Source: Clostridia bacterium
GTDB lineage: Bacteria; Bacillota; Clostridia; Christensenellales; Aristaeellaceae
Reading direction: 5' to 3'
NCBI GenBank assembly: GCA_017469025.1
Contig: JAFUHD010000117.1
Location: 1-33,278 of the forward strand
Length of the DNA: 33,278 nt
Shown in pieces: positions 1 through 8,255 of the stretch. Made by a program: the position numbers and the translations under genes. The notes beneath the pieces are model-generated. The model saw only the letters and a program-made list of their open reading frames with translations, made no database searches and was not told the origin of the DNA. The stretch's first letter is position 1. Each line of letters begins with the position of its first letter.

Positions 1-84
1 AAAGATTCAGGACCGGTTTATGCCGCTCTTACCGGCGACCAGTGTGCCATAACGGATATCCACATTACGGAAGAAAACCCATAA
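1..84 (+). CDS. C-terminal end of an unidentified protein (partial)
   Basis: Frame 1 is open from the window edge to a TAA at 82-84 and gives 27 residues ending TDIHITEENP. A strong rho-independent terminator lies just downstream, as expected for the end of a transcription unit. Too little is left to name the family; the real gene begins outside the window. The only support is the open frame plus the terminator. Confidence 0.45.
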   Translation, partial: KDSGPVYAALTGDQCAITDIHITEENP

Positions 85-106
85 TGATCACACCGTCACT
101 ACAAAC

Positions 107-140
107 AAAAAAGCAAAGGCTTCTGGGCCTTTGCTTTTTT
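107..140. terminator. Bidirectional rho-independent terminator
   Basis: GCAAAGGC (113-120) pairs perfectly with GCCTTTGC (127-134), with an A tract before and a T tract after, so it can end transcription on either strand. It lies between the tail of the plus-strand partial gene and the minus-strand peptidase gene and probably serves both. Confidence 0.85.
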
Positions 141-248
141 GTTATCTTTATGATTTTCAAATCTCGCGTTGGAAACAAAAACAGTTCAATTGATGCTGCG
201 TGCTTCCGTTGCACTCATGATCCATACGCTCTAATCTTATTCTTATGC

Positions 249-1718
249 TTACCAGATATTTACACGGTCAGCAGGCGCCAGGTACATTCCATCACCCTCA
301 GTAATGCCGTAAAAATTCAGGAACTCGTCATACTGCTGAAGTGTGCCATTGATACGCAGATAACCCATGGCATGTTCATCGTTGATGCGCGTATACGCCA
401 TCTGCAGTGTATCCTTGGTGAACCAGAGATCCGCATATGCACGGAAGAAGGCATCATAGTCGAAGTTTTCCTTCTCAGATGCAATACGCAGAATCACTTT
501 CATACCTGCCATGTCAGCACAGGCTTCAGCGGTCATGATGGAAGCATAGAAATCCTGTCCCTCCCATGGGTGCATGGCACTGTAATAATCCTGCATCTTC
601 TGATTACGCTCCATGAAAGCAGCACTGTCTTCCTCAGTCCACCAGTTTGACATATTTCCATCTTTATCAAACTGAGATCCCTTAACATCAAAAGCATGGG
701 AAATCTCATGTCCAATGACCGTGCCCATCTTTGCAAGCATCTCCTCGTCACTCATATCGCTGTTATACAGGTCGCCCTGAGCAAAAGCACCGAGGATAAA
801 GACGCTGTTGGAAGTTGGGGAATAGAAGCAGTTGAACGTATTTGGAGGATAATACCATAATTCCTTATCTACTGGACCAGACAATTGTTTAATTAATTTA
901 TCGGTTTCAAACCTGTTCTTATTCTGGACTGCATCAAAAAGCGTACCACCCTCGGCAACACCCTTGATCTCCAGATCCTCACAGCTGTATTTATCCCAGT
1001 CATCCGGATAAAGTGAATAGGACTTTATGGCATCAAGCTTTTCAATTGCTTTGGCACGGGTCTCATCAGAGAGGAAATCCGCCTCCTCGATGATGCCGTG
1101 GTAAGCCAACCTGATCTCTTCGACCATTTCTGCAATGCGGTCCTTGTCTTCCTGCTTCAGGTAAACAGAAGTATAGAGTTTTGCTGTAGGCCATTTCAAA
1201 GCTGAAGATGTTTGGACTGCAAAGAGCGTAACATCTTCGAGAGAACCACTGGCGCCGGAAATGGCATTGCTGCATTCCTGACCCCATTCATAGCACTCCC
1301 GGTCAAGTAAATTGACTGCACCGATTGAGCCGCGCACAATCAGGCAATCCTTAATGAGCTGCAGATTTTCCTCTGTGTACAGCTCGTTGAATTTTTCAAC
1401 AAAAGCCGGATTTCCAACAAGATAAACATCCGTCTCTGGGTATCCATTTGCTGCAAGTCCTTCCAGAATGGGCAGATTCCCCTCAAGTGAACGCATATCC
1501 ACAAGACTTAGGTAATTGAGTATTTTTCCATAATAATCGGGATTTCCCTGCTCCTCAACCGTATAGATTGCAGGGGCCAGCATTGTCTCAAAAGCCAGAC
1601 TGTTTTCGATCTTCTGCTCGGCTTCACTCTCAGAATAGCCAAGCTTGACAAGCATTTTCCGTGCAAGTTCGGTGTATGCCTGTTTTTTCATCTCGCCAAA
1701 GGGGGGTAAGCTTGGCAT
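249..1718 (-). CDS. M13 family zinc metallopeptidase, C-terminal part (frameshifted gene)
   Basis: This is the catalytic part of a neprilysin/PepO-like (M13) endopeptidase. Visible hallmarks are the substrate-binding strand NCFYSPTSNSVFILGAF (canonical form NAYYxPxxN), the zinc motif HEISH within VIGHEISHAFD, the downstream EACAD glutamate motif supplying the third zinc ligand, and a C-terminus ending in RVNIW as is usual for the family. The first residues of this open frame have no ribosome binding site and overlap the signal-peptide-bearing N-terminal part (1630-2289) in another frame. The two join if one C is removed from a six-C run (plus-strand G run 1701-1706), giving about 679 aa, normal for M13. 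As written the catalytic domain is not translated from a proper start, so this is a broken gene or a sequencing or slippage artefact. Confidence 0.9.
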   Translation of the reverse strand: MPSLPPFGEMKKQAYTELARKMLVKLGYSESEAEQKIENSLAFETMLAPAIYTVEEQGNPDYYGKILNYLSLVDMRSLEGNLPILEGLAANGYPETDVYLVGNPAFVEKFNELYTEENLQLIKDCLIVRGSIGAVNLLDRECYEWGQECSNAISGASGSLEDVTLFAVQTSSALKWPTAKLYTSVYLKQEDKDRIAEMVEEIRLAYHGIIEEADFLSDETRAKAIEKLDAIKSYSLYPDDWDKYSCEDLEIKGVAEGGTLFDAVQNKNRFETDKLIKQLSGPVDKELWYYPPNTFNCFYSPTSNSVFILGAFAQGDLYNSDMSDEEMLAKMGTVIGHEISHAFDVKGSQFDKDGNMSNWWTEEDSAAFMERNQKMQDYYSAMHPWEGQDFYASIMTAEACADMAGMKVILRIASEKENFDYDAFFRAYADLWFTKDTLQMAYTRINDEHAMGYLRINGTLQQYDEFLNFYGITEGDGMYLAPADRVNIW

Positions 1719-2289
1719 ACTCTGCAGAATCTCCCAGCATCAGGTTAGTATTGGCGACTCCGATGACATAGCGGTTGGAATCTATCAGATCGCTCACTGT
1801 ACCAGCCTCCCAGAGATCCATCAGGCGTTTCTCAGATGGCATCACAAAATAGGCAGTAAGTTCTTCAATAGATGCAATTGCCTCTACCTGATCAACCTGT
1901 GCTTTGAGAGGTGTTATTCCCAGAGCATTGCGCCCATCCCAGTCCATCAGGAGGTGGAAATAATTGTACGCAAGAAGTTCGTCGTGTCCTTCAGGTGCCT
2001 CTCCAAGAAACATTTTCTTGATGTCTTCGAACATCTTGATATTGACATCCATCATGGTTCCGGCACTGGAATACCCCTCCTGGATCTCAACCGAAAGCAG
2101 TTTATCCTTGTTGACAGCAAGGGCAAAATTGTCCTTAATATTGGTCTCCATATCAGCAGTCACTACGCCAACCAGGTCCGTATCCGGCCATGGCGTTCCG
2201 GTGGTATAATCAATTCCTTCTGCGAAAGCAGGCAGGGCAAAACACAAGAGCATGGCAAGTACAGCAAAAATGCCAAACAGCTTTTTCAT
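1630..2289 (-). CDS. M13 family metallopeptidase, N-terminal part with signal peptide
   Basis: The protein opens with a classic Sec signal peptide (MKKLFGIFAVLAMLLCFALPAFA, cleavage after AFA near residue 23), with AAAGGAG upstream of the ATG at 2289. About 170 residues of M13 N-terminal helical domain follow. After AKLTP the frame runs into a short out-of-frame tail and a stop at 1630. In the other frame the sequence continues smoothly (FGEMKKQAYTELARKM), which shows the single-base slip. The intact protein would be secreted or surface-bound and cleave oligopeptides. No lipobox is visible. The promoter at 2409-2436 drives it as a single-gene unit. Confidence 0.85.
   Translation of the reverse strand: MKKLFGIFAVLAMLLCFALPAFAEGIDYTTGTPWPDTDLVGVVTADMETNIKDNFALAVNKDKLLSVEIQEGYSSAGTMMDVNIKMFEDIKKMFLGEAPEGHDELLAYNYFHLLMDWDGRNALGITPLKAQVDQVEAIASIEELTAYFVMPSEKRLMDLWEAGTVSDLIDSNRYVIGVANTNLMLGDSAEYAKLTPLWRDEKTGIHRTCTENACQAWLF
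1701..1706 (-). other. Frameshift site in a homopolymer within the M13 peptidase gene
   Basis: Six consecutive G on the plus strand (C on the coding strand) mark the exact point where the peptidase reading frame switches. Five bases restore AKLTPFGEMKK and a continuous ~679-codon gene. Runs like this are prone to slippage and to base-calling error, so it may be a true mutation, a phase-variable switch or an assembly error. Confidence 0.8.
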
Positions 2290-2408
2290 ATAATATCTCC
2301 TTTCTTCTGTCGGGTGATCCCGGAAAGATGCATGACATCCTTATATTCTCCGGATCACAGGTATCTCAGCTCCAATGTTGTTTTGACATTTCAAAGCCGA
2401 ATATGAAT

Positions 2409-2436
2409 ATTATAACATAACTTTGCATGTCGTAAA
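2409..2436 (-). promoter_or_regulatory. Sigma-A-type promoter of the M13 peptidase gene
   Basis: On the minus strand there is a perfect TATAAT (2414-2409) preceded by TGT, an extended -10, with TTTACG (2436-2431) 16 bases upstream as -35. It lies about 120 bases before the start codon at 2289. Confidence 0.65.
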
Positions 2437-2648
2437 CAGCATTGGTAAAAAAAGATCAGTTCTGAAAACAGATTGGGGCAATTAACTGGCTTCGACTATA
2501 ATTCTAAACGGGCAAAAAATTTCTGCCCGGAGAATTCTATCTTTACGGGCAAGGGAGAAAAGCAAAAAGTGGCATGAGGTCGAGAAAATCATTGAAAATG
2601 CGCTATACTCATGAATTTTGGGCACCAAGAAATTTTAGGTGCACCCAT

Positions 2649-2825
2649 ATGAATATGATGCATGATCAGTTAGATGCAGTTGTTGTCGAAAATGTATTGA
2701 TAGAGCCTTTTGCAGAAAAAGGTGAAGAAAAACAGCACTGCTTTGTTGCGGCTGAACGAGTAGATGCGACTGCAAAAGATGCTTTTAACAGATTGGTCAC
2801 ATTTATTGATGACAAGACAAAATAG
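2649..2825 (+). CDS. Small hypothetical protein (58 aa)
   Basis: An open frame beginning MNMMHDQLDAVVVENVLIEP has TAGGTG seven bases before its ATG and is followed within 30 bases by a good terminator hairpin. That arrangement is typical of a short real gene or the surviving end of one. The frame is open further upstream (to 2574) but without a better start. I recognise no family. The product is acidic and soluble, without membrane segments or cysteine motifs. It could equally be a remnant of a larger lost gene. Confidence 0.4.
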   Translation: MNMMHDQLDAVVVENVLIEPFAEKGEEKQHCFVAAERVDATAKDAFNRLVTFIDDKTK

Positions 2826-2852
2826 TATATCTCATTTCTGATATTACTACAG

Positions 2853-2878
2853 AAAAGGATCGGGAAACCGATCCTTTT
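2853..2878 (+). terminator. Rho-independent terminator
   Basis: AAAAGGATCGG pairs with CCGATCCTTTT around a GAAA-type loop, giving a hairpin ending in a short T run just after the 58-aa ORF. Confidence 0.7.
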
Positions 2879-2882
2879 ATCA

Positions 2883-3125
2883 CGCCCGGAGGAAGGTTGG
2901 CATTTATATCCGTTCAGCAATCCTTTCCTTGAAGCGGTGAAAGCGAATACAAGAAAGTATTACTGGACCGACATGATCACAATAACTGCCGGAATGGTTT
3001 ATGCGTTTGATCAGGATGATATGGTCGAGGGAAGTGGATATATCACTTCTCAGTGCTGCGGTTCCACAGAGATCGAACCGGAAACAATGTATGCTGCGGA
3101 AATAGGGATTTCCCTGTTCTCTTAG
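2883..3125 (+). pseudogene. Protein-like remnant without a start codon
   Basis: The frame reads sensibly as protein from about 2886 (RPEEGWHLYPFSNPFLEAV) through KYYWTDMITITAGMVYAFDQ to SLFS and a stop at 3123-3125. Its first possible start is a GTG at 2937 without a convincing ribosome binding site, and the open frame runs back into the terminator hairpin. This suggests the truncated C-terminal part of a lost gene. The family is not recognised. An overlapping minus-strand frame (2904-3203) looks less protein-like. Confidence 0.3.
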
Positions 3126-3255
3126 ATCAATCGGTACACGCCAAGAGCGGTGAGACCCCTTCCCTGATCCTCCCAGAAACCCGGTTATACCGTTTTCCTC
3201 CAAGCGCAGCCGACCGCTGGACTCCGTTTTTATTCTTTCTCACCAGTCGCTCCCA

Positions 3256-3292
3256 TAAAAAGAAAAAGCTGTATTCACAGCTTTTTCTTTTT
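3256..3292. terminator. Bidirectional rho-independent terminator
   Basis: AAAAAGCTGT pairs with ACAGCTTTTT around a four-base loop, with A and T runs on both sides. It lies directly downstream of the minus-strand gene ending at 3334 and so ends the redox operon. On the plus strand it would end any reading from the 2.6-3.1 kb remnants. Confidence 0.85.
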
Positions 3293-3333
3293 TGTGTTTT
3301 TCAGTTAATCCTGCCATCTTTTCCGGAGTATCC

Positions 3334-4077
3334 CTAATCGTCCGCCTCACGGGATTCGGTACCATTGGCCAGCGCCCTGGCATATTTTTCGCTCATCAGG
3401 TCTATGGAATAGAGATATTTTTCTCCATTGATCTCCGCAGTACACTCCCTGATATCCTTGTACTCGTCATTTTCCTTCATCTGGGCGAGAATCAAATCCA
3501 TCCTGTCCTTTGGAAGAAAGAACGGCTGACGGGCAAAATAGTAAACCGGGGTGGGTGTCGGAAATGCCCTGCAATTAAACCGAACCATTTCTGCAACCGT
3601 GCGTGCATCATCCTTTTCCAGGGTAAGCATGGCTATTTTTGCATAGTTATGGGCCATCAGGTCTTCAGAATAGTAATACACATCCTTGTGGCCTTCAACC
3701 TTCAGAATGTCCTTGCAGGTTTCATCTTCTGCCATTGCCGCAAGAAGACCATCTACATCCTCTTCATCTTTGGCGATCAGCGCTTTCGGTGTAATCAAAG
3801 CTGATTTACAGCGTTCCCGAATGAAATCAGCCAGAAGCTGTGCTTTTGTTTTTTCAGGTTCCGGCGGCGGTGCTGCCTCTGGCTCAGAAGACGGAAACGG
3901 ATCCTCGACATCCGGCAGTGACTGCATGTACTCAAATACATCCTGACCGTCCGGCTTTTCTTCTGCCGGAGGATTTATCGCGGGATCCAGCGCATCGCTG
4001 AATTCTCCCGGGATCTCGCTGGGTTTCATTTCCACCTCACGTGAAAAACCGGGTTTCCGGCGTCCAAACAATGACAT
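3334..4077 (-). CDS. YdhW-like partner protein of the AOR operon
   Basis: A 247-aa soluble protein starts at an ATG with AGAGGAGG eight bases upstream. The first ~85 residues are proline/glutamate rich and probably disordered. The rest holds two diverged copies of one unit: about 95-150 (DxxxGLLAAMAEDETCKDI ... DVYYYSEDLMAHNYAKIA) and about 195-240 (DRMDLILAQMKENDEYKDI ... EKYLYSIDLMSEKYARAL). It is the last gene of a unit whose first two genes match E. coli YdhY and YdhV, so by position it corresponds to YdhW, a protein of unknown function in the FNR-controlled ydhYVWXUT operon. I could not confirm sequence homology to YdhW without a search. No cofactor motif, signal peptide or membrane segment is visible; a chaperone or scaffold role for the oxidoreductase is only a guess. 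Confidence 0.75.
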   Translation of the reverse strand: MSLFGRRKPGFSREVEMKPSEIPGEFSDALDPAINPPAEEKPDGQDVFEYMQSLPDVEDPFPSSEPEAAPPPEPEKTKAQLLADFIRERCKSALITPKALIAKDEEDVDGLLAAMAEDETCKDILKVEGHKDVYYYSEDLMAHNYAKIAMLTLEKDDARTVAEMVRFNCRAFPTPTPVYYFARQPFFLPKDRMDLILAQMKENDEYKDIRECTAEINGEKYLYSIDLMSEKYARALANGTESREADD

Positions 4078-4147
4078 GGCAAAACCTCCTCTAACAGGCA
4101 GCTGCTTTGTCTTACTGTATTACACCAACATCTGCCCATTTTTTAAA

Positions 4148-4172
4148 TACCGCACCGGCTGATGCCGGTGCG
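4148..4172 (-). terminator. Intercistronic hairpin after the AOR gene
   Basis: A ten-pair GC-rich stem (CCGCACCGGC / GCCGGTGCGG, loop TGAT) lies between the AOR stop and the ribosome binding site of the next gene. On the minus strand it is not followed by a clean T run, so it more likely protects the AOR mRNA or partly attenuates read-through than ends the transcript completely. Confidence 0.5.
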
Positions 4173-4180
4173 GTTGTTTA

Positions 4181-6376
4181 TCAGATCAGACCAAGCTCTT
4201 CGAGCTTGTCGGCACAATCGCCGAGATCAAACTTTTCAAGCGTCTCACGGGTCGGAATACCGGTTTCCTTGTTCCAGCCCATGGCCTCATACCACATGTC
4301 GAGGCTCTTTTCCCAGTCTTCACGGTCCAGTTTGACGGTTCCTTCTTCAAAAGCCTTGAAATCAGGCTCTTTGTCGAAGACCCACTCGCTGACCTTGTCA
4401 TGATCCTTGCGCAGATTCGTGCTGCCCAGATTCAGTTTAAAGCTGATTGCCGTGATGACACGCAGCAACTGGCTGATGCGCTCGGAATCATGCTCCTGAT
4501 CCTCGCGGGTGTACTCTTCGCCTGTAACGGCGGTCATGTACTTGGCATCCAAATCAAGGTCGCCAATATAATCGCGCTTCTTGCTGGTTGCAATGGTCAT
4601 GGGATACATCCAGTTGCACAGCGTAGCGCTGTCATGCCACTGCTTGCCGATGAACGCCCACTTGGCAAGCTTGATCTTGTTCTCATTGATCGGTGTGTAC
4701 TTCTTCTGGGCATCCGTGCAGCCTTCACCGAAGAAGTGCTCGAGAACAGGCTTGGTGATCTCGTTGTACGGTGCACCGGAAGAGCAGAAGTTGATCAGAT
4801 GATGGATCATGCAGTCACGGTTGTACATCATGGAGTACAGCGTACCTGCCTGCCAGCAGTTTTCCGGTCCATGGTGCCGCGGATAGCCGTTGTGGCCGAT
4901 GTTGAAGTTCTTGCCGTTGACGAAGTCATAGAAGTTGACGCCTGCAACGTTCTTGGATGCGTCATCCATGCCCCACTTCTCATACAGCCGGTAGGTACCG
5001 AGTCCCAGATCTGCGAAGAGACCTTTTCCGGTAGAAATCCGGCGGTAAACCTCAACAACCCAGCGCGGGTCACCGCTCTCCATCCGGTTCCACGGAATCT
5101 GATCCCATTCGCCCGGATACAGACGATCAGCAACATCCTTGAGAACGCCGGTCGTGTAAGCCATATTGAAGTCTTCGTAAAGATTGCCGTAGTTGCACCA
5201 CACGCCATAATCGTCTGCTGCACGGGAGCCGGCACCGCCCAGAATCATCTTGGCATCATTCTTGTCAACAAAATCATGAGTGGATGCTACAGATTCGCCA
5301 TTCTCATTCTTATGGTTCGGATACCACTCAAGCATCTTGATGATCGGCATACAGGTATTGGAAACATGGGTCGGCAGGTCATACTCAGCCAGCGGATCCA
5401 TATCATACTCTGTATAGCAGCGGACCGGGCAGGAAGAACATCCGCCCTGCTTTACGGTATACTTTTCAGCGATCTCGCCGAAGTCAAATACACCCTTGTT
5501 GCAGCGCAGCGCAGCTACATTGATCTGTCCGCTTGGCTGCTCGCCCATGTCGATAGGGCCCTTGGATGCTTTATCCCAGGTAATTCCGGGGGCACCCTGC
5601 CAGCGGTTATTGGTTGCCACATATTCTGACCAGCTCTGGGCATGGCACGGAACAGTGTGGTTATTGTTGCCGCCGACCAGATCCTTGATCATGTAGTTGG
5701 ACAGCAGACGAACCTTCATGGGTTCTGCAATCTTAACAGCACCGGTACCGCGTACAGCAATGCCCTTGACTTTCTTGCTGCCCAGGAGCGCGCCGATTCC
5801 AGCACCACCGCTGTTTCCAAATGAAGTGATGATGTTGCTCATGGGAACCAGGTTTTCGCCAGCCGGTCCGATGGTAGCAACGTCAAATTCAGGGCCATTT
5901 TCCTTGGCCAGTGTTGCATTGGCTTCAAAGGTGCCTTTACCCCAGATATGGGAAGCATCCTCAATGGTTACCTTGTCGTCTTCAATCTTGATATAAACAG
6001 GCTTGTCACTCTGACCTTCAACAATCATGGCATCATATCCCGCATATTTGAACGCATGCGCGATATGTCCGCCCATATGGGCATCCACAATAGAATAACC
6101 CTTGCTCCAGCAGGAAAGGAGCGTGATGTTCATACGTCCGGAACAGGGAACGCCGGAAGCCGTCAGTGGGCCAACACCAAATACACACTTGGCATCCGGT
6201 CCAAGCGGATCCGTATCCAGCGGCACTTCATCCCAGATTACCTTGTAACCGATGCCCATGCCGCCGATATACGGCTTGTACTTTGGCAGGGTATCTTCCT
6301 TTGTGATAGAACCGGTGGTCAGGTTGACACGTACAATTGTACCTGCCCATCCGTTAATCCCGTTTTTTACAGACAT
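4181..6376 (-). CDS. ydhV: Aldehyde ferredoxin oxidoreductase family protein (YdhV-like)
   Basis: The 731-aa protein belongs to the tungsto/molybdo-bispterin AOR superfamily and resembles E. coli YdhV closely along its length, from the start (NGWAGTIVRVNLTTGSIT) to the end (WNKETGIPTRETLEKF). The 4Fe-4S cysteines are C313, C316 and C320 (CSSCPVRC), with a further cysteine in the YNRDCMIHHLINFC segment as possible fourth ligand. Pterin-binding glycine stretches (GGMGIGYK, NSGGAGIGALLGSKK) are present. The start is fixed by GGAGG upstream of the ATG. It lies between a four-cluster ferredoxin-like gene and a YdhW-like gene, so electrons probably pass from this enzyme to the YdhY-like protein. 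Its substrate is unknown; no signal peptide is present, so it is cytoplasmic or carried out with the Tat-type partner. Confidence 0.92.
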   Translation of the reverse strand: MSVKNGINGWAGTIVRVNLTTGSITKEDTLPKYKPYIGGMGIGYKVIWDEVPLDTDPLGPDAKCVFGVGPLTASGVPCSGRMNITLLSCWSKGYSIVDAHMGGHIAHAFKYAGYDAMIVEGQSDKPVYIKIEDDKVTIEDASHIWGKGTFEANATLAKENGPEFDVATIGPAGENLVPMSNIITSFGNSGGAGIGALLGSKKVKGIAVRGTGAVKIAEPMKVRLLSNYMIKDLVGGNNNHTVPCHAQSWSEYVATNNRWQGAPGITWDKASKGPIDMGEQPSGQINVAALRCNKGVFDFGEIAEKYTVKQGGCSSCPVRCYTEYDMDPLAEYDLPTHVSNTCMPIIKMLEWYPNHKNENGESVASTHDFVDKNDAKMILGGAGSRAADDYGVWCNYGNLYEDFNMAYTTGVLKDVADRLYPGEWDQIPWNRMESGDPRWVVEVYRRISTGKGLFADLGLGTYRLYEKWGMDDASKNVAGVNFYDFVNGKNFNIGHNGYPRHHGPENCWQAGTLYSMMYNRDCMIHHLINFCSSGAPYNEITKPVLEHFFGEGCTDAQKKYTPINENKIKLAKWAFIGKQWHDSATLCNWMYPMTIATSKKRDYIGDLDLDAKYMTAVTGEEYTREDQEHDSERISQLLRVITAISFKLNLGSTNLRKDHDKVSEWVFDKEPDFKAFEEGTVKLDREDWEKSLDMWYEAMGWNKETGIPTRETLEKFDLGDCADKLEELGLI

Positions 6377-6411
6377 TCTTGTGTCCCTCCTGTATTTTCT
6401 TTCAATCCACG

Positions 6412-7050
6412 TCAGATCTTCTGAGATACAGAGACAATGCTATCCCATGGTACCAGAGAAAGGGCACCGGAGGGACATCCTTCCGCACAGGCACCGCACA
6501 TAATGCACTTGGATGACTTATGCGTTTCAGGATTGACCGTCGGCATATGCCACGGGCAGGCCTGTGTACAGGCACCGCAGCCAATGCACTTTTCAGTGTC
6601 AACCCGGCGCACGCCAAGATCATCTGCATAGATCGCGCCCTGCGGGCAGGCTTCGCCGCATGCAGGCTTTTCACACTGACGGCAGGTATCCGGGAAATAT
6701 GTCCAGTTATCCTCCGTATACAGTCCGGAGCCATTGCGGCTGGAGTAAAGATTACGGGTAACCTTAACTCTGGAAATATAGCTGGAGCAGCAGCCGTCAT
6801 TTGTCAGCGTACAGTTGATTTCACACCTCTGGCAGCCAACGCAGCGGTCCGCATCCACCACCAGGAGTCCCTGTGGGAATGCCCATACACGAACCTTATC
6901 TTCAGCGATAGCTTCCTTGGATACACCCAGCACGCTCAGCAGGGATGTGGAAAAAGTCAGCCCGACAAGACTCTTTCCCGACAGTTTCAGAAACTGACGA
7001 CGTGTATAGTCCTTGTCGAGGAAACTTTTCCGGTCTTTCGTTTCAGTCAT
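6412..7050 (-). CDS. ydhY: 4Fe-4S ferredoxin-type electron transfer protein (YdhY-like)
   Basis: This 212-aa protein has a twin-arginine-like N-terminus (TRRQFLKLSGKSLVGL) and cysteine clusters for about four 4Fe-4S centres: CVGCQRCEINC, CRQCEKPACGEACP, CIGCGACTQACP and CIMCGACAEGCP. It resembles E. coli YdhY over its whole length. The start at 7050 is chosen because GGAGGT lies a few bases upstream; the 48 extra in-frame codons before it have no ribosome binding site. It is the first gene of the operon, 35 bases before the AOR gene. It probably accepts electrons from the AOR and passes them on. No membrane cytochrome (YdhU equivalent) follows here, so the final acceptor is unclear. Confidence 0.9.
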   Translation of the reverse strand: MTETKDRKSFLDKDYTRRQFLKLSGKSLVGLTFSTSLLSVLGVSKEAIAEDKVRVWAFPQGLLVVDADRCVGCQRCEINCTLTNDGCCSSYISRVKVTRNLYSSRNGSGLYTEDNWTYFPDTCRQCEKPACGEACPQGAIYADDLGVRRVDTEKCIGCGACTQACPWHMPTVNPETHKSSKCIMCGACAEGCPSGALSLVPWDSIVSVSQKI

Positions 7051-7724
7051 ATTGACCTCCTTCAAACTCCCAAAAATAATCCATCCGACACAAAACAGAG
7101 CCCAGTATCCCCCTATATTAATTTTGGACGCATTTAATAAAGGGAAATTCTGGACTCCTTCGCAAAAGGCAAGCATCTCCGTTGCCGGAAACACTCATTG
7201 GTCATGCCGGCCCGGAGGGTCAAACATGACTCGGAGCACTGTTTTCTTGCTTCAATTTTATCATATTCGTGGAAGCGCTTCAATAATGCTGAAATAAAAA
7301 AGTCTGAATATCCCCAGATTCTGGGACGAAAGCAGCAGTCCCACTTTGATTTAAACAAGTGTTCCATTTTATGCGATTTTCCAGCAGTCCGTATAACTCA
7401 GAAATCCCCCGGCACTTGCCGGGGGAGGAAAGAGCATACTGTCTCCTGTTATCATTTCTTCTGATGGCAAGATGAAAACGCACTGCGCTTGTAATGCTTC
7501 GCACCGGGCAGTTATTCCATCGTCACAGACCATAATTGCCCTTACAGTGTAACACGTTGTGGGCACCTGAAGATGTCCGGCACCAGATAATGCATAAAAA
7601 GATCCACGGAGACGTCTCGCGGCAGAAATGATCGTTCAGCAGATTGTCTGCCTCATAAAGGCCCTGTCAGGGTCATGATCTGGCAGTTTCCCGTTATCAG
7701 CAGACAGGCATGTACTGCTAGAAA
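7051..7724. other. Long intergenic region
   Basis: About 675 bases without a convincing gene separate the redox operon from the DUF2200 gene. The only clear structure is a nine-pair hairpin (CCCCCGGCA / TGCCGGGGG, about 7406-7427) without a T run on either side. Short frames such as 7369-7566 (-) have no ribosome binding site and no recognisable motif. The operon promoter should lie in 7060-7150; I see AT-rich candidates there but no clear -35/-10 pair or FNR-like palindrome. Confidence 0.5.
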
Positions 7725-8075
7725 TCATCTGCGCAGCACCTTTTGCATCGGTCTCCCCTTTGCCAGCTCATCCACAAGCTTATCCATCTGTCTGACTTTC
7801 TTCATCAGGGGATCTTCTATCATTTCCACCTGTATCCCGCAGATTTTCCCTGTTATTCGTTCTGAAAGAGGATTGTACGCCGGTGCCTGTCTGAAAAAGT
7901 CGCCATAGCTCAAATCAGATGTCATGAAGGCTGCAATCTGTTCCTGGGTATATCCTGTCAGCCACGCAGTAACTTCATCCACCTCTGACCGGGTTCTGTT
8001 CTTTCTTTCAGCCTTGTTTATCAGTGCAGCATAGACGCTTGCAAATGACATGTCAAAAACGGATTTTGCAGGCAT
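7725..8075 (-). CDS. DUF2200 family protein
   Basis: A 116-aa protein shows the DUF2200 pattern from end to end: FDMSFASVYAALINKAERKNR, then EVDEVTAWLTGYT, FFRQAPAYNP, ITGKICGIQVEMIEDPLMKK and a final RQMDKLVDELAKGRPMQKVL. Function is unknown; members are small single-domain cytoplasmic proteins. I take the second ATG (8075) because GGAGG lies eight bases before it and only two before the first. It is preceded directly by a copy of the leader element described at 8082-8152, whose peptide frame runs through this start region. Confidence 0.9.
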   Translation of the reverse strand: MPAKSVFDMSFASVYAALINKAERKNRTRSEVDEVTAWLTGYTQEQIAAFMTSDLSYGDFFRQAPAYNPLSERITGKICGIQVEMIEDPLMKKVRQMDKLVDELAKGRPMQKVLRR

Positions 8076-8081
8076 TATCAT

Positions 8082-8152
8082 ATCCTCCGTAAAGAAATAG
8101 TTGTGCTTTCGGCACCGTATCTATCGCTGTAATCATTATTTGAAAAACCAGA
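8082..8152 (-). repeat. Leader element copy F (before DUF2200)
   Basis: Read on minus, this copy contains the family core GATACGGTGCCGAAAGCAC and the flank TTCAAATAATGA, and ends at the GGAGG of the DUF2200 gene. The shared peptide frame is kept (LVFQIMITAIDTVPKAQL) but lacks the usual stop and runs on into the start of DUF2200. The first hairpin of the family (CCAGCA/TGCTGG) is lost, so this is a diverged copy. Confidence 0.75.
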
Positions 8153-8255
8153 TCAACTCCTGCGGACTGTCTTTTTTCGTTTGCCGGGTAAATTTGTTCA
8201 TAAGAGCGTGTTTTAATTATCGAGTCATAGATTGATTGGTAAAAGAGGTGTAGAT

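Noticed and set aside
4400-5629. 409-aa plus-strand frame inside the AOR gene
   Set aside because: Antisense shadow of a well-supported gene; no ribosome binding site or protein-like motifs.
7134-7566. Several short frames upstream of the ferredoxin-like gene
   Set aside because: They overlap each other on both strands, lack ribosome binding sites and have no motif.
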